A stretch of 64,000 nucleotides of DNA from CAVSCD01 sp963726335 (GCA_963726335.1 CAVSCD010000004.1:62001-126000), one strand, 5' to 3'. Shown: positions 17,310 to 26,206, counted from the stretch's first letter. Numbers and translations: made by a program. The notes: generated from the sequence alone by a model not told the origin.

Positions 17310-18123
17310 CGTCATCATCCACCCCCAGGCCGTCGTCCACCCGCGCGCCGAGATCGGGCCCGGCGTGTTCGTCGGGCCGGGATGCGTGGTCGGCGAAACC
17401 GTCTCGATCGGGAAGGACACGCGGCTCGAGGCGAACGTGCACCTCGCCGGCCGGGTCCGGATCGGCGAGGACTGCCGGTTCTCACCGTTCTCGGCCATCG
17501 GCGGCGAGCCCCAGGACACCGGCTACAAGGGCGAGGACACGGAGGTCGTGATCGGCGATCGGAATATCTTCCGGGAGTTCGTCACCGTCCACCGCGGGAC
17601 GGCGAAGGGAGGGGGGACGACGACGGTCGGGTCCGACAATTACTTCATGGCTTACTCCCACATCGCCCACGATTGCCGCGTCGGCCAGCAGACGATTTTC
17701 ACCAACGCCGCGACCCTCGGGGGGCACGTCACCGTGGACGATTTTGCCTCGATGGGCGCCTTCAGCGCCGTCCATCAGTTCTGCCGGGTGGGCAAGTACG
17801 CTTTTATCGGCGGGTTCTCGGTCATCCTCCAGGACGTCTTGCCGTTCCTCCGGGTGGCCGGGATGCGGCCGGTCCTCCTCTACGGTTTGAACTCCGTCGG
17901 CCTCAGGCGGCGGGGTTTCAGCCGGGAGCGGCTCGGCGCGCTCAAGGATATGTTCAAGATCCTGTTCTACTCCAACCTGAACACCAGCCAAGCCGTCGAG
18001 CGCATAAAATCCCTCTTTCCTCCCCAGCAGGACCGCGAGGAGATCATCGGGTTCATCGAGTCGTCATCCCGAGGCATCATCAAGAAGGCGGCCCCGACAT
18101 GGGACAGCGAATCGGGATCATAG
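17296..18123 (+). CDS. lpxA: UDP-N-acetylglucosamine acyltransferase LpxA
   Basis: The 275-residue left-handed beta-helix enzyme starts lipid A synthesis by moving a 3-hydroxyacyl chain from ACP to UDP-GlcNAc (or its 3-amino analogue). Hexapeptide repeats run through residues ~8-190 (IGPGVFVGPGCVVGETVSIG, ATLGGHVTVDDFASMG). The catalytic His region reads SHIAHDCRVG, and the C-terminal helical domain follows. Start MSRADVIIHP lies inside the fabZ end, which implies coupled translation. The lpxI gene overlaps its last 25 bases. Confidence 0.96.
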   Translation: MSRADVIIHPQAVVHPRAEIGPGVFVGPGCVVGETVSIGKDTRLEANVHLAGRVRIGEDCRFSPFSAIGGEPQDTGYKGEDTEVVIGDRNIFREFVTVHRGTAKGGGTTTVGSDNYFMAYSHIAHDCRVGQQTIFTNAATLGGHVTVDDFASMGAFSAVHQFCRVGKYAFIGGFSVILQDVLPFLRVAGMRPVLLYGLNSVGLRRRGFSRERLGALKDMFKILFYSNLNTSQAVERIKSLFPPQQDREEIIGFIESSSRGIIKKAAPTWDSESGS

Positions 18124-18935
18124 CGGGCGGCGGCCGGTTCGTCCCCGCGGCCATCCGGGACCTCGAGAAAAGCGGGACGGCCTGTGTCGTCGCCGGGGTC
18201 GAGGGGGAGGCGTCCCGCCGGCTCGTGCGCCTCGCCTCCGTATTCCAGTGGGTCAACATCGGGGAGCCGCTCGAAACGATTTCCTTTTTCCGGGAGAACG
18301 GTGCGGACAGCGTCCTGCTGCTTGGCAAGATCCGGCAGTCTACGGTCACCGGGGCGGAAAGCTCCGGTCACGATCCCCGACGGCTGCTGGCCGGCCGGCC
18401 TGACGATGCGGCGACCGTCCTGCTGCGGGCCGCCGTTGCCTTCCTCGAATCGCAGGGGATGCGCGTGCTCGACCCGGGTGCCCTTCTCGAGCCCTACTTT
18501 TGCGGGCCCGGGCTCCTGACGCAAACCCGGCCGCCCGAGGCGGCCGAGGCGGACATCGATTTCGGTTTGCCTTTGGCCCGCCGGCTGGCGGACCTGGATA
18601 TCGGTCAGACCCTGGTCGTGCGCCGCCGGGCCGTGGTCGCCGTCGAGGGGATGGAGGGAACGGACGCGGCCGTCCGCCGAGGAGCGAAGATCGCCGGCGC
18701 GGGGTTCAGCGTCGTCAAGGCGGGCCGGACGGTCCAGGATATGAGGCTCGATGTCCCCGCAGTCGGGCTCGATACCGTCCGGGCGATCGTCCGGGCCGGC
18801 GGAGCGGCGCTTGCTTTGGACGCCGCCAAGGTGGTGTTTTTCCAAAAGAGCGAGGCGGTGGCCCTGGCGGATCGGCACGGGCTGGCCATCGTTGTCCGCG
18901 AGAGGCCGGAGGCCAAGGAGGCGTCGGTTGGCTAA
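18099..18935 (+). CDS. lpxI: UDP-2,3-diacylglucosamine pyrophosphatase LpxI
   Basis: The 278-residue protein belongs to the LpxI (former DUF1009) family that replaces LpxH outside gamma- and beta-proteobacteria. It cleaves UDP-2,3-diacylglucosamine to lipid X and UMP. Landmarks are the N-terminal IGIIAGGGRFVPAAIRDLEK, the central segment DIGQTLVVRRRAVVAVEGME, GTDAAVRRGAKIAG and the C-terminal PAVGLDTVRAIVRAGGAALA. It overlaps lpxA by 25 bases and the next gene by 8. LpxB and LpxD are not in the window. Confidence 0.94.
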   Translation: MGQRIGIIAGGGRFVPAAIRDLEKSGTACVVAGVEGEASRRLVRLASVFQWVNIGEPLETISFFRENGADSVLLLGKIRQSTVTGAESSGHDPRRLLAGRPDDAATVLLRAAVAFLESQGMRVLDPGALLEPYFCGPGLLTQTRPPEAAEADIDFGLPLARRLADLDIGQTLVVRRRAVVAVEGMEGTDAAVRRGAKIAGAGFSVVKAGRTVQDMRLDVPAVGLDTVRAIVRAGGAALALDAAKVVFFQKSEAVALADRHGLAIVVRERPEAKEASVG

Positions 18936-19842
18936 TGTCCGCGTGGGTCTAGTCGGCGTGGGGTATCTGGGGACCCAGCACGCCCGTATCCTATCCTACC
19001 TCGAGGGTGCGGACCTCAAGGCGGTCGCCGATACCGACTTCAAAAAAGCGGTCCAGATCGGCAACCGGCACGGCGTCGGCTATTTCCAGAGTTACGGGGA
19101 CATGCTCGACGAGATCGACGCGGCCATCGTGGCCACGCCGACCTCCGAGCACTTCTCCGTAGCCCTGGACCTCCTGCGGCACGGGAAGTCGGTCCTGGTC
19201 GAGAAGCCCATCACGGAGACGGTCGAGCAGGCCGAGCAGCTGGTCGCGGAGGCCAAGACCCACGGGCTCATACTTCAGGTCGGGCACCTGGAGCGGTTCA
19301 ACCCGGCCGTCGAGGCCGTGGAGAACAAGATCAAGGACCCGAAGTTCATCGAGGTGCAGAGGCTGGGGTCGTTTTCCGCCCGGTCCCTCGACATCGACGT
19401 CGTCCTCGACCTCATGATCCATGACCTGGACATCATCGCCGCCCTGATCCATGACGAGGTCAGCGCCATCCGCGCCACCGGCATCCATGTCCTTTCGGAC
19501 AAGATCGACATCGCCAACGCCCGCCTGGAGTTCAAGTCGGGCTGCATCGCCACCCTGACGGCCAGCCGGGTCCACCAGGGCAAGGTCCGGAAGCTCCGGA
19601 TCTTCGAGCCCACCGTCTATTATTCGATCGACTACATCGACCAGGAGGTCATGGTCTTTCCCCTCGACAGGGGCCAGACGGATATCAAGACCCTAAAGAT
19701 CCAGAAAGAGGAGCCGCTCAAGAAAGAGCTGGAGAATTTCCTTGAGTCCGTCCGCCTGGGGAGAGTTTCCAAGGTCAGCGGCGAAGAAGGCCTCCGGGCG
19801 CTGCGGCTGGCCTATAGCGTTCTCAGGGAAGCCACGGCCTGA
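18928..19842 (+). CDS. Gfo/Idh/MocA-type NAD(P)-dependent oxidoreductase in the lipid A operon
   Basis: The 304-residue protein starts at TTG with AGGAGG seven bases upstream, inside the lpxI tail. The Rossmann motif VGLVGVGYLGTQHARIL and the family motif VLVEKPITETVEQAE are clear, with the C-terminal domain from about residue 120 (HLERFNPAVEAV). Its operon position suggests it works on a lipid A or UDP-sugar precursor. A GnnA-like UDP-GlcNAc 3-dehydrogenase is one candidate. The partner aminotransferase GnnB is not adjacent, so this remains inference. Confidence 0.85.
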   Translation: MANVRVGLVGVGYLGTQHARILSYLEGADLKAVADTDFKKAVQIGNRHGVGYFQSYGDMLDEIDAAIVATPTSEHFSVALDLLRHGKSVLVEKPITETVEQAEQLVAEAKTHGLILQVGHLERFNPAVEAVENKIKDPKFIEVQRLGSFSARSLDIDVVLDLMIHDLDIIAALIHDEVSAIRATGIHVLSDKIDIANARLEFKSGCIATLTASRVHQGKVRKLRIFEPTVYYSIDYIDQEVMVFPLDRGQTDIKTLKIQKEEPLKKELENFLESVRLGRVSKVSGEEGLRALRLAYSVLREATA

Positions 19843-19865
19843 CGCCCCGGCAGCCCCCGTCCCCC

Positions 19866-20600
19866 TCACTTCGCCATTTTGAAGAAGGCGTCCTCAAGGT
19901 TCGAGTTGAAGGTCACCTTGGTGATGGCCATCTTCATGAATTCCTGGCCGTCCTGGAGCGTCGTCACCGAGTGGGCGAGCGTGACATCGCCGACCTTGCG
20001 ATAATCGCCGAACGTCGATTCCGTCAGAACTTCCGCGTTGGTCTGAGCGTTGACTTCCTTGCCCTTGGCTTTGTAAGTCAGATAGCTTGCGGGGTCGAGG
20101 TACATGCTCGTCAGGTGGCCGTCGGCCGTCGTCTGCTGGAGCACAAGGTACTCCTTGGCGTCGAGCTTTTCCTTGCCCTTAAACTCGTATTTTATGCCGT
20201 ACTTATCGGGGTTGAGGAGCGCATCGTTGCCCAGCGACTGGCGCTTCATGGCCTGGACCCCCTGCTCGGGCATCTCTTCCGTGGCGCCCGTCTGCGGATT
20301 GATCATCCAGGCGACGGTCCCGTCATAGGCCTGGGTGATGACCATGCCCATGATCTCGATGTCCATCCGCATCATGTTGGGCTCTTTCTGGTACATGGTC
20401 AGGGTCCCGTTCATCCCCATCGTCACCAGCTCGACCGTGGCGTTGATGGTCGTGTCCTTGACAGCGGTCAGCGCCGCCGCCCCGCCCTGGGCTTCGATCA
20501 TCTTGGCGAGCACTTCCTGGGCCGTCTGGGCCTGAGCGGCGCCGGAGACGAGGCCCAGCGCGAAAAGACCGCAGACGATCATGGATATTTGTTTTCTCAT
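19866..20600 (-). CDS. LolA-like periplasmic outer-membrane lipoprotein-sorting protein
   Basis: The 244-residue secreted protein has a signal peptide (MRKQISMIVCGLFALGLVSG, cleavage near AQAQ). The body begins AQEVLAKMIEAQGGAAALTAVKD and goes on as repeated amphipathic strands (LTMYQKEPNMMRMDIEIMGM, YDGTVAWMINPQTGATEEM, YLDPASYLTYKAKGKEV), the pattern of LolA/LppX-fold proteins annotated as lipoprotein-sorting proteins. GGGAGGAGAGATCC precedes the ATG. It is convergent with the lipid A operon. Whether it truly carries lipoproteins is not shown, but the lolCD genes in the window make that plausible. Confidence 0.75.
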   Translation of the reverse strand: MRKQISMIVCGLFALGLVSGAAQAQTAQEVLAKMIEAQGGAAALTAVKDTTINATVELVTMGMNGTLTMYQKEPNMMRMDIEIMGMVITQAYDGTVAWMINPQTGATEEMPEQGVQAMKRQSLGNDALLNPDKYGIKYEFKGKEKLDAKEYLVLQQTTADGHLTSMYLDPASYLTYKAKGKEVNAQTNAEVLTESTFGDYRKVGDVTLAHSVTTLQDGQEFMKMAITKVTFNSNLEDAFFKMAK

Positions 20601-20652
20601 GGATCTCTCCTCCCGTTCACGACGATCTAGCGCGCCGTGATCTCGACCGCTT

Positions 20653-20681
20653 ATTGTAGTGCTTTTCATCCCCTAACACAA
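20653..20681 (-). promoter_or_regulatory. Predicted promoter of the LolA-like gene
   Basis: On the minus strand, TTGTGT (20676-20681) and TACAAT (20653-20658) are 17 bases apart, about 53 bases upstream of the start at 20600. Confidence 0.5.
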
Positions 20682-20700
20682 ATCGCGTCTCCAGGCCGAT

Positions 20701-20861
20701 ATATGTCCATTTTCGTGATTGCCCTGTTTCGCAGGGGTCTGTCAGGGTGCGTCCCTGTGCGTCCTGCGCCTCACCCGTCAACGATAGTTCGCGCACTCCG
20801 GGAGAGGGGCCCCGCGCGGGGCGGATGCCACCTTGCCTCGCTCCTGGTTAGAAAGAGGACC
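20701..20861. repeat. MITE-like intergenic element, copy 3 (about 160 bp, degenerate ends)
   Basis: The segment around 20735-20785 (GGGTCTGTCAGGG, GTGCGTCCCTGTGCGTCC, CACCCGTCAACG) is nearly identical, in reverse, to 42485-42530 of the copy at 42.4 kb. The hallmark has lost one C. The left end TGTCCATTTTCGTGATT resembles the family terminal repeat and the right end is poorly conserved. It fills the gap between the LolA-like and MFS genes together with a weak TTGATA/TAAAAA pair (20867-20895). Confidence 0.6.
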
Positions 20862-20961
20862 GCGGGTTGATAAACACTGGTAAATCAGGTAAAAAGGGGC
20901 GGGGAGGAACGTTATGCGCATAGAATACGTCCGGGCACTCGCCGGGTCATAGCGTGTTCCC

Positions 20962-22212
20962 ATGATCGGGGCTTACGTCGGCAGGCTGCGCCGGCACATC
21001 AGCTTCAAGCAGGCGTTCACCTCCCTCCGCCACCCGAATTACCGTCTCTGGTTCTACGGTCAGCTCGTCTCGCTTTTCGGAAGTTGGATGCAGGCAACCG
21101 CCCAGGGGTTCCTGGTCTATGAGCTGACGCGGTCGCCGGCCTACCTGGGCTATGTCGGGTTCGCCGCCGGGATCCCGACCTGGCTGTTCATGGCCTACGG
21201 CGGGGTGTTCGCCGACCGGGCCAGCCGCCGGCGCGTGCTCATCGCCACCCAGTCCGCTATGATGGTGCTCGCTTTTGTCCTGGCCGCGTTGACGTTCCTG
21301 GGCCTCATCCGGCCCTGGCACATCGTTTTTCTGGCCTTCCTCCTTGGCGTGGCCAACGCCTTCGACGCCCCGGCCCGGCACGCCTTCGTCCCCGAGATGG
21401 TGCCCCGCGAGGACCTGACCAACGCCATCGCCCTGAATTCGACGATCTTCAACTCGGCCATCGCCGTGGGTCCCGCGGTCGCCGGCGTCACTTACGCGCT
21501 CTTCGGCCCGGCCTGGTGTTTCATGATCAACGGGCTTTCTTTTCTGGCCCTCATCGCGGCCCTGATGATGATGAAGGTCCAGCCCACCGTCAGGGCGGTG
21601 TCGGACGCTTCCGCGTGGCAAGACCTCAAGGACGGTTTCAGGTACGTCCTGGACCAGGGCCTGATCCGGACCCTGATCCTGATCGTCACGGTGACGGGCT
21701 TGTTCGGAAGCGCGTTCGCGGTCCTCATCCCCGCCTGGGCCGTCGACATCCTGCACGGCAATGCGACGACCAACGGCTGGCTCCAAGCCGCCCGGGGTTT
21801 CGGAGCTCTGCTGGGGGCTTTGCTGATTGCGTCTCTCGGCCGGTTCAATTTCCGGGGCCGGCTGCTGACCCTGGGAACCCTGGCCTTTCCCGCCTTCCTT
21901 CTCGTTTTTGCCCTGGTGCGCTGGCTGCCTCTGTCCCTGCTGGCGCTCGCCGCCTCGGGAGGGGCCCTGGTCTTCACGTTCAACATCGCCAATGCCCTGG
22001 TCCAGACCCTCGTCCGGGACGATCTCCGGGGAAGGGTCATGGGGATTTACAGCCTGACGTTTTTCGGGTTCCTGCCCATCGGCGCTCTCTGGATCGGCCT
22101 GGCCGCCGAGAAGTTCGGCGAACCGGCGGCCGTCATCTTCAACGCCGGCGCCCTGCTGGTGTTCTCGGCGCTCGTGGCTTCCCTGGCCCCCCGGTTGCGC
22201 CGGCTCGAATAG
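20962..22212 (+). CDS. MFS transporter (EntS/MFS_3-like)
   Basis: The 416-residue carrier has twelve likely membrane helices. The loop 2-3 region carries GGVFADRASRRRVLIATQS, the MFS_3 version of the GxxxDRxGRR motif, and the segment GVANAFDAPARHAFVPEMVP is characteristic of this branch. Such proteins export siderophores or drugs by proton antiport, and the substrate is not evident here. Start MIGAYVGRLRRHIS precedes the usual FRLWFYGQLVSLFGSWMQ-like first helix. It stands alone between two promoters. Confidence 0.9.
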   Translation: MIGAYVGRLRRHISFKQAFTSLRHPNYRLWFYGQLVSLFGSWMQATAQGFLVYELTRSPAYLGYVGFAAGIPTWLFMAYGGVFADRASRRRVLIATQSAMMVLAFVLAALTFLGLIRPWHIVFLAFLLGVANAFDAPARHAFVPEMVPREDLTNAIALNSTIFNSAIAVGPAVAGVTYALFGPAWCFMINGLSFLALIAALMMMKVQPTVRAVSDASAWQDLKDGFRYVLDQGLIRTLILIVTVTGLFGSAFAVLIPAWAVDILHGNATTNGWLQAARGFGALLGALLIASLGRFNFRGRLLTLGTLAFPAFLLVFALVRWLPLSLLALAASGGALVFTFNIANALVQTLVRDDLRGRVMGIYSLTFFGFLPIGALWIGLAAEKFGEPAAVIFNAGALLVFSALVASLAPRLRRLE

Positions 22213-22232
22213 CCGCGGACGATTTTGACAGG

Positions 22233-22261
22233 TTGACAAGGCCCGAGGATTCCGGTATCCT
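22233..22261 (+). promoter_or_regulatory. Promoter of the SpoIID-domain gene
   Basis: Consensus TTGACA (22233-22238) and TATCCT (22256-22261) have the ideal 17-base spacing. The leader to the ATG at 22389 would be ~120 bases. It includes a second A/T-rich box (AGTATAAAT near 22296) and an AGGAGG at ~22329 that is too far from the start to serve it. Confidence 0.6.
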
Positions 22262-22388
22262 GAAAGCATCATCTGCTGTAAAAAGCTCAGCATCTAGTAT
22301 AAATCTTCATAAATAGCGGCATATCTAGGAGGCCTCAAGGTATATCGGAGATGGTTTCGGCCGGAGAGACAGGCGGCGGAACAGACTT

Positions 22389-24602
22389 ATGATCAAGCCT
22401 AAACAGAGACGACGCAAGTATTTTCTCAGTGCCTTTCTCTTGGCTTCTTTTATTGGCGGAAAGCCTCCCGAATTTGGCCAGGAAAACGCGTTCTTCCACG
22501 GCTACCTGATCAAAAACCCCGTCATCCGCGTGGCGCTCTGCGTCAACCTCGACGAAGTGACCCTGGGCTCGTCCTCGGGCGTCGAGGTCTATGAAGCGGG
22601 CCGGGGCTACAGGTTCCTGGCCGGCGACGTGGATGAGATCCGTATCAAGGGGGAGAAGGAAAAGCTTACGGAACGCTTCTATCTCCAGGTCGCCGGGGCT
22701 TCTACGGAAGCGAAGGCCGACGGGCTGGCCGCGGGTCTGAAGACGTCGCTGGGCCCGGCGGTCCGTGTTTCCGTGGTCCGGGACAAGGACGCAGACCGCA
22801 GCTATCAGGTCAGGGTCGGGGAATTCCTGACGCGCGGGGAAGCGTTGCGGTATATAAAGACTCTACGCGCGGCCGGCGTCGAGGAGGCCTGGATCCTGCG
22901 TGACGAGGTCACCCATGAAAGGGCCCACTCTGTATCGGTGATGGTGGGCGACAGGAAGGAAACGCTCGACCCCGGCACCGTGATCTATTTCATCCCCTCT
23001 CACGCGCAGAGCTATCTTTCCTACAACGGGAGCCGCTACCGCGGGATATTCGTCCTCAGGGCGACGAAAAAGGGGCTGGCCCTGATCAACGTCCTCAACC
23101 TTGAGGACTATCTCAAGGGCGTGGTGCCGGAGGAGCTTTCCCCCGAGGTCTTTAAAGCCTATGAGGCTCTCAAGGCCCAGGCGGTGGCCGCCCGGACCTA
23201 TGCGATCAAGCATTTAGGGAGGTTTGCCGACCTCGGGTTCGACGTCTATGACACGCCGCAGAGCCAGGTTTACGGCGGACTGAGCGCCGAGCGCCCGCTG
23301 AGCAGCCGGGCGGTGGAGGAGACCAGGGGGGAGGTGGCCCTCTACAGGGGAAAGCTGATTGATGCCCTTTACACCAGCACCTGCGGCGGGCTGACCGAGG
23401 ATGCCTCGAACGTCTTCGACGGGAACCCCGAACCGTACCTGAAGAGCACCGAGTGCATCTATGAAAAACAGACGGAATGGACGCTGGCGGGCCCCGAGTC
23501 CCTGCCGATAATGGCGCGAAACCGCAATATTGACAGGGAAGTGACCTGGCTTATCAGCCTGGGGATCCTTCCCAAAGGACCGTCGCCCGAATTCTATCAG
23601 GAACCGGTGACTCCCGAAGAAGCCGTCGGCTGGGTCCGGAACGCCGCTGTTTTTCTGGGCAAGCCCGCGGACGGTCTCGTTGCGCCGGACGGCCCGGTGA
23701 GCTATTCGAACCTGGCGTCACTTCTCGTGCGCGCCTTCCAGTGGGGAGACCGGGTCAAGAACCTGATGCTCAAGAGCGAAGTGGACTTCTTGATGCGGGA
23801 CCTGCCCCGGTTCAAGGGCGAAGTCCGGGACAACCTGGCCTATCTCATTCATACCGGCATCCTGACCGCCTCGGCGGACCTGGCCGATGAATCGCGCGCG
23901 GTGCCCCGCGGCGAGCTGGCCTTGGCCCTGTGGAGGTCGGTCCGCAGCTACCTCGACCCCGCCCATAAAGGCGTCTTCCTGAGGATGGTGGCGGATGGCC
24001 TGGAGGTCGAGGAAGGCGACGAAGTTCGCGTCCTGCACCGGTCCCCGGATTGTTTTCTCTTCCGCAGCCGGGCCGGTGAAGCGACTCGCGCTTCCAGCCT
24101 GTCGCTCCTGGGGGGCGAAAAGTTGATCTGGTTTGAGCGCCAGGGGGTCGTCGGCGTGCTCGAAGTCGAAGGCGTGGATGAAGGCAATGTCCTCGACAGG
24201 GACTCGCCGTTCCACAGCTGGCAGGTCCGCCAAACCCGTGAAGAGCTGGAGAATCGGATCCGCGAGTACTATCCGATCGGCGGGCTCGTCGACCTGGATG
24301 TCACCTCCCGGGGCAAGTCCCGGCGCGTGATCGGGCTGGAGATCACCGGTACCGAGAGCCAAGTGGTGGTCAGGGGCCTCAAGGTCCGCTGGGTCCTCGG
24401 CCTCCGCGACACCCTGTTCGCGATCGACAGGGAGTTCGGGAGCGACGGGGCCGTCACTCATTTCGTGTTTTCAGGCAGGGGCTGGGGGCATGGCGTGGGA
24501 ATGTGCCAGGTGGGCGCCTACAGGATGGCCCAGGCCGGGGCGAGCTACAGGGATATCCTGAAGAAATACTACAGGGATATTCGCATCTCCCAGTACAACT
24601 GA
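22389..24602 (+). CDS. SpoIID/LytB-type protein with SPOR-like domain and a large insert
   Basis: The 737-residue exported protein begins with a basic N-terminus and hydrophobic segment (KYFLSAFLLASFIGG). A SPOR-like repeat lies at ~95-165 (FYLQVAGASTEAKADGLAAG and SYQVRVGEFLTRGEALRYIK). The SpoIID fold starts near residue 225 (NLEDYLKGVVPEELSPEVFK, AQAVAARTYAIKHLG, YTSTCGGLTED). Its closing motif, GRGWGHGVGMCQVGAYRMAQ, comes only at the extreme C-terminus. Between them are ~330 extra residues with two SLH-like stretches (REVTWLISLGILPKG; DNLAYLIHTGILTASADLAD). SpoIID proteins cleave or remodel denuded glycan strands and SPOR domains bind them, so a septal or cell-wall role is likely. Confidence 0.85.
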   Translation: MIKPKQRRRKYFLSAFLLASFIGGKPPEFGQENAFFHGYLIKNPVIRVALCVNLDEVTLGSSSGVEVYEAGRGYRFLAGDVDEIRIKGEKEKLTERFYLQVAGASTEAKADGLAAGLKTSLGPAVRVSVVRDKDADRSYQVRVGEFLTRGEALRYIKTLRAAGVEEAWILRDEVTHERAHSVSVMVGDRKETLDPGTVIYFIPSHAQSYLSYNGSRYRGIFVLRATKKGLALINVLNLEDYLKGVVPEELSPEVFKAYEALKAQAVAARTYAIKHLGRFADLGFDVYDTPQSQVYGGLSAERPLSSRAVEETRGEVALYRGKLIDALYTSTCGGLTEDASNVFDGNPEPYLKSTECIYEKQTEWTLAGPESLPIMARNRNIDREVTWLISLGILPKGPSPEFYQEPVTPEEAVGWVRNAAVFLGKPADGLVAPDGPVSYSNLASLLVRAFQWGDRVKNLMLKSEVDFLMRDLPRFKGEVRDNLAYLIHTGILTASADLADESRAVPRGELALALWRSVRSYLDPAHKGVFLRMVADGLEVEEGDEVRVLHRSPDCFLFRSRAGEATRASSLSLLGGEKLIWFERQGVVGVLEVEGVDEGNVLDRDSPFHSWQVRQTREELENRIREYYPIGGLVDLDVTSRGKSRRVIGLEITGTESQVVVRGLKVRWVLGLRDTLFAIDREFGSDGAVTHFVFSGRGWGHGVGMCQVGAYRMAQAGASYRDILKKYYRDIRISQYN

Positions 24603-24637
24603 TCCGCCGCGGCGCGCCATCGTCCCGGAACAGCCGA

Positions 24638-24667
24638 TTGACAACGCCGGAAAGCCGCCACTATAAT
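24638..24667 (+). promoter_or_regulatory. Promoter of the speE-btu operon
   Basis: Consensus TTGACA (24638-24643) and perfect TATAAT (24662-24667) are 18 bases apart. Transcription would start about 10 bases before the ATG at 24685, with a GGAGG ribosome site just after the -10 box, so the leader is very short. Confidence 0.65.
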
Positions 24668-24684
24668 CTCCCGGAGGATTACTC

Positions 24685-25548
24685 ATGCTTAAACTCGACA
24701 TCCGCGAATATCACACCCCGACGAGCGGCATTTTTTTCGTGCCCCGGCGCCGCCTTCTGGCAGCGAAAACGCGTTTTCAAAACCTGGAAGTCTACGAGAC
24801 GGATTCTTTCGGCAGGGTCCTTCTGCTTGACGGCCTTGTCCAGACGACGGAACGGGATGAGTTCTTCTATCACGAGATGCTCGTTCATCCCGCGATGACT
24901 TCCCATCCGGGGCCCGAAACCGTCCTGATCATCGGCGGGGGCGACGGGGGAGCCCTCCGCGAGGTGTTCCGGCACCGGGTGGCGGGCGCGACCCTCGTCG
25001 AGATCGACGAGGCGGTCATCGAGACCTGCCGCGAGTATTTTCCGGGCCTGGCCTCGTCGTTCGACGACCCGCGCGCGTCGGTCGAGATCGCCGACGGCAA
25101 CGATTTCATACGGGAATCCAAGGACAAGTTCGACGTCATCCTCGTGGATTCTTCGGACCCGGTCGGCCCGTCGGTCATCCTTCATCAGAGGCGGTTCTTC
25201 GCCGCCCTGAAAAAGAGGCTCAAGCCGGGGGGGGTGATCGCCGCCCAGGCGGGTTCGCCGGTCTTCCATCTCGACCACCTGAAGCGGAAGGCGGCATTTC
25301 TCAAGCAGTTGTTCCGGTTTTCGGCCTATTATTGGGGACCGGTCCCGACATATCCCGGCGGGTACTGGTGCTACGCCTTCCTCTCGGACAAGATCGACCC
25401 CCTGAACGCCCTTCGGAGGAACCCGCCGCGGGGCCTCAAATATTACAATAAGAGCGTTCATGGGGCGGCTTTCGCTTCGCCCGAGTTCATGGGAGCCGGA
25501 ACCGTCCCCTGGTCCGGCCGGTCATCCGGAAAGGAGTCAAGATCATGA
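24685..25548 (+). CDS. speE: Spermidine synthase (polyamine aminopropyltransferase)
   Basis: The 287-residue enzyme transfers an aminopropyl group from decarboxylated AdoMet to putrescine. Landmarks are the N-terminal barrel with VYETDSFGRVLLLDGLVQTT and DEFFYHEMLVHP, the AdoMet motif VLIIGGGDGGALREV, and the active-site loop VILVDSSDPVGP. A normal SpeE ends near KYYNKSVHGAAFASPEF, and here ~20 low-complexity residues follow. No speD or speA is near. It overlaps the CBM9-like gene by ATGA and opens an operon that ends in a B12/siderophore importer. Confidence 0.93.
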   Translation: MLKLDIREYHTPTSGIFFVPRRRLLAAKTRFQNLEVYETDSFGRVLLLDGLVQTTERDEFFYHEMLVHPAMTSHPGPETVLIIGGGDGGALREVFRHRVAGATLVEIDEAVIETCREYFPGLASSFDDPRASVEIADGNDFIRESKDKFDVILVDSSDPVGPSVILHQRRFFAALKKRLKPGGVIAAQAGSPVFHLDHLKRKAAFLKQLFRFSAYYWGPVPTYPGGYWCYAFLSDKIDPLNALRRNPPRGLKYYNKSVHGAAFASPEFMGAGTVPWSGRSSGKESRS

Positions 25549-26198
25549 GCCCAACGGCTGAATACCGAGTCCGGAGCATCCACGAAGATTTCGCGCTGCC
25601 GGGCGAATCCGCTTTCTGGGAAGGGGTCCCGGCGGCCAAGGTGGAGCACTATCTCTGGCTGAAGAACGGTTACGAGCCGCGGGTCGAGGCCAGGGTCTGC
25701 TGCAGCCCGAATTACCTCTATGTTTTCTTCAAGGCCTGGGAGACCAGGATCCGCGTAAAATACACGAGCTTCCAGGACCCGGTCTACAAAGACAGCTGCG
25801 TCGAGTTCTTCATCGACCCCTTTCCCGAGAAGAACCTGGGCTACATCAACATCGAAACGAACGCCCTGGGCACGATGCTCATCAACTTCGGCAAGGAACG
25901 CGGAACGCGGGTCAAGGTGCCGCAGGACGCGTTGGCCGGGTTCGAGGTCAAGCCCTCGATCAAGGGGCCGGTCGACGGAGCCCACGGGGCCGATTTCTGG
26001 ACCCTGGCCTACCGGCTTCCGCTCAGCCTGTTCGAAAAATACTACGGCGGACGGATCGCGGCCGGCCGCGTCGCCAGGGCCAATTTCTACAAGTGCGGCG
26101 ACGAGACGGAGATCCCGCACTACGGTGCCTGGAGCCCGGTCGGCTCCCCCAAGCCCGATTTCCATCTCCCCGAGTATTTCGGCCGGATCCTGTTCTGA
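25545..26198 (+). CDS. Carbohydrate-binding family 9-like (CBM9) protein
   Basis: The 217-residue protein has no signal peptide and looks like a stand-alone CBM9-fold domain. It has an early aromatic patch (VEHYLWLKNGYEPRVEARVC), YLYVFFKAWETRIRVKY, the CBM9-typical DSCVEFFIDPF, INIETNALGTMLINFG, and the closing ARANFYKCGDETEIPHYGAW with PDFHLPEYFGRILF. Related domains form the N-terminus of DUF5916 proteins, one of which is encoded at 54.3-56.5 kb. Its place between speE and an importer is unexplained, and the ligand is unknown. Confidence 0.8.
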   Translation: MSPTAEYRVRSIHEDFALPGESAFWEGVPAAKVEHYLWLKNGYEPRVEARVCCSPNYLYVFFKAWETRIRVKYTSFQDPVYKDSCVEFFIDPFPEKNLGYINIETNALGTMLINFGKERGTRVKVPQDALAGFEVKPSIKGPVDGAHGADFWTLAYRLPLSLFEKYYGGRIAAGRVARANFYKCGDETEIPHYGAWSPVGSPKPDFHLPEYFGRILF

Positions 26199-26206
26199 TA
26201 CGGCCG

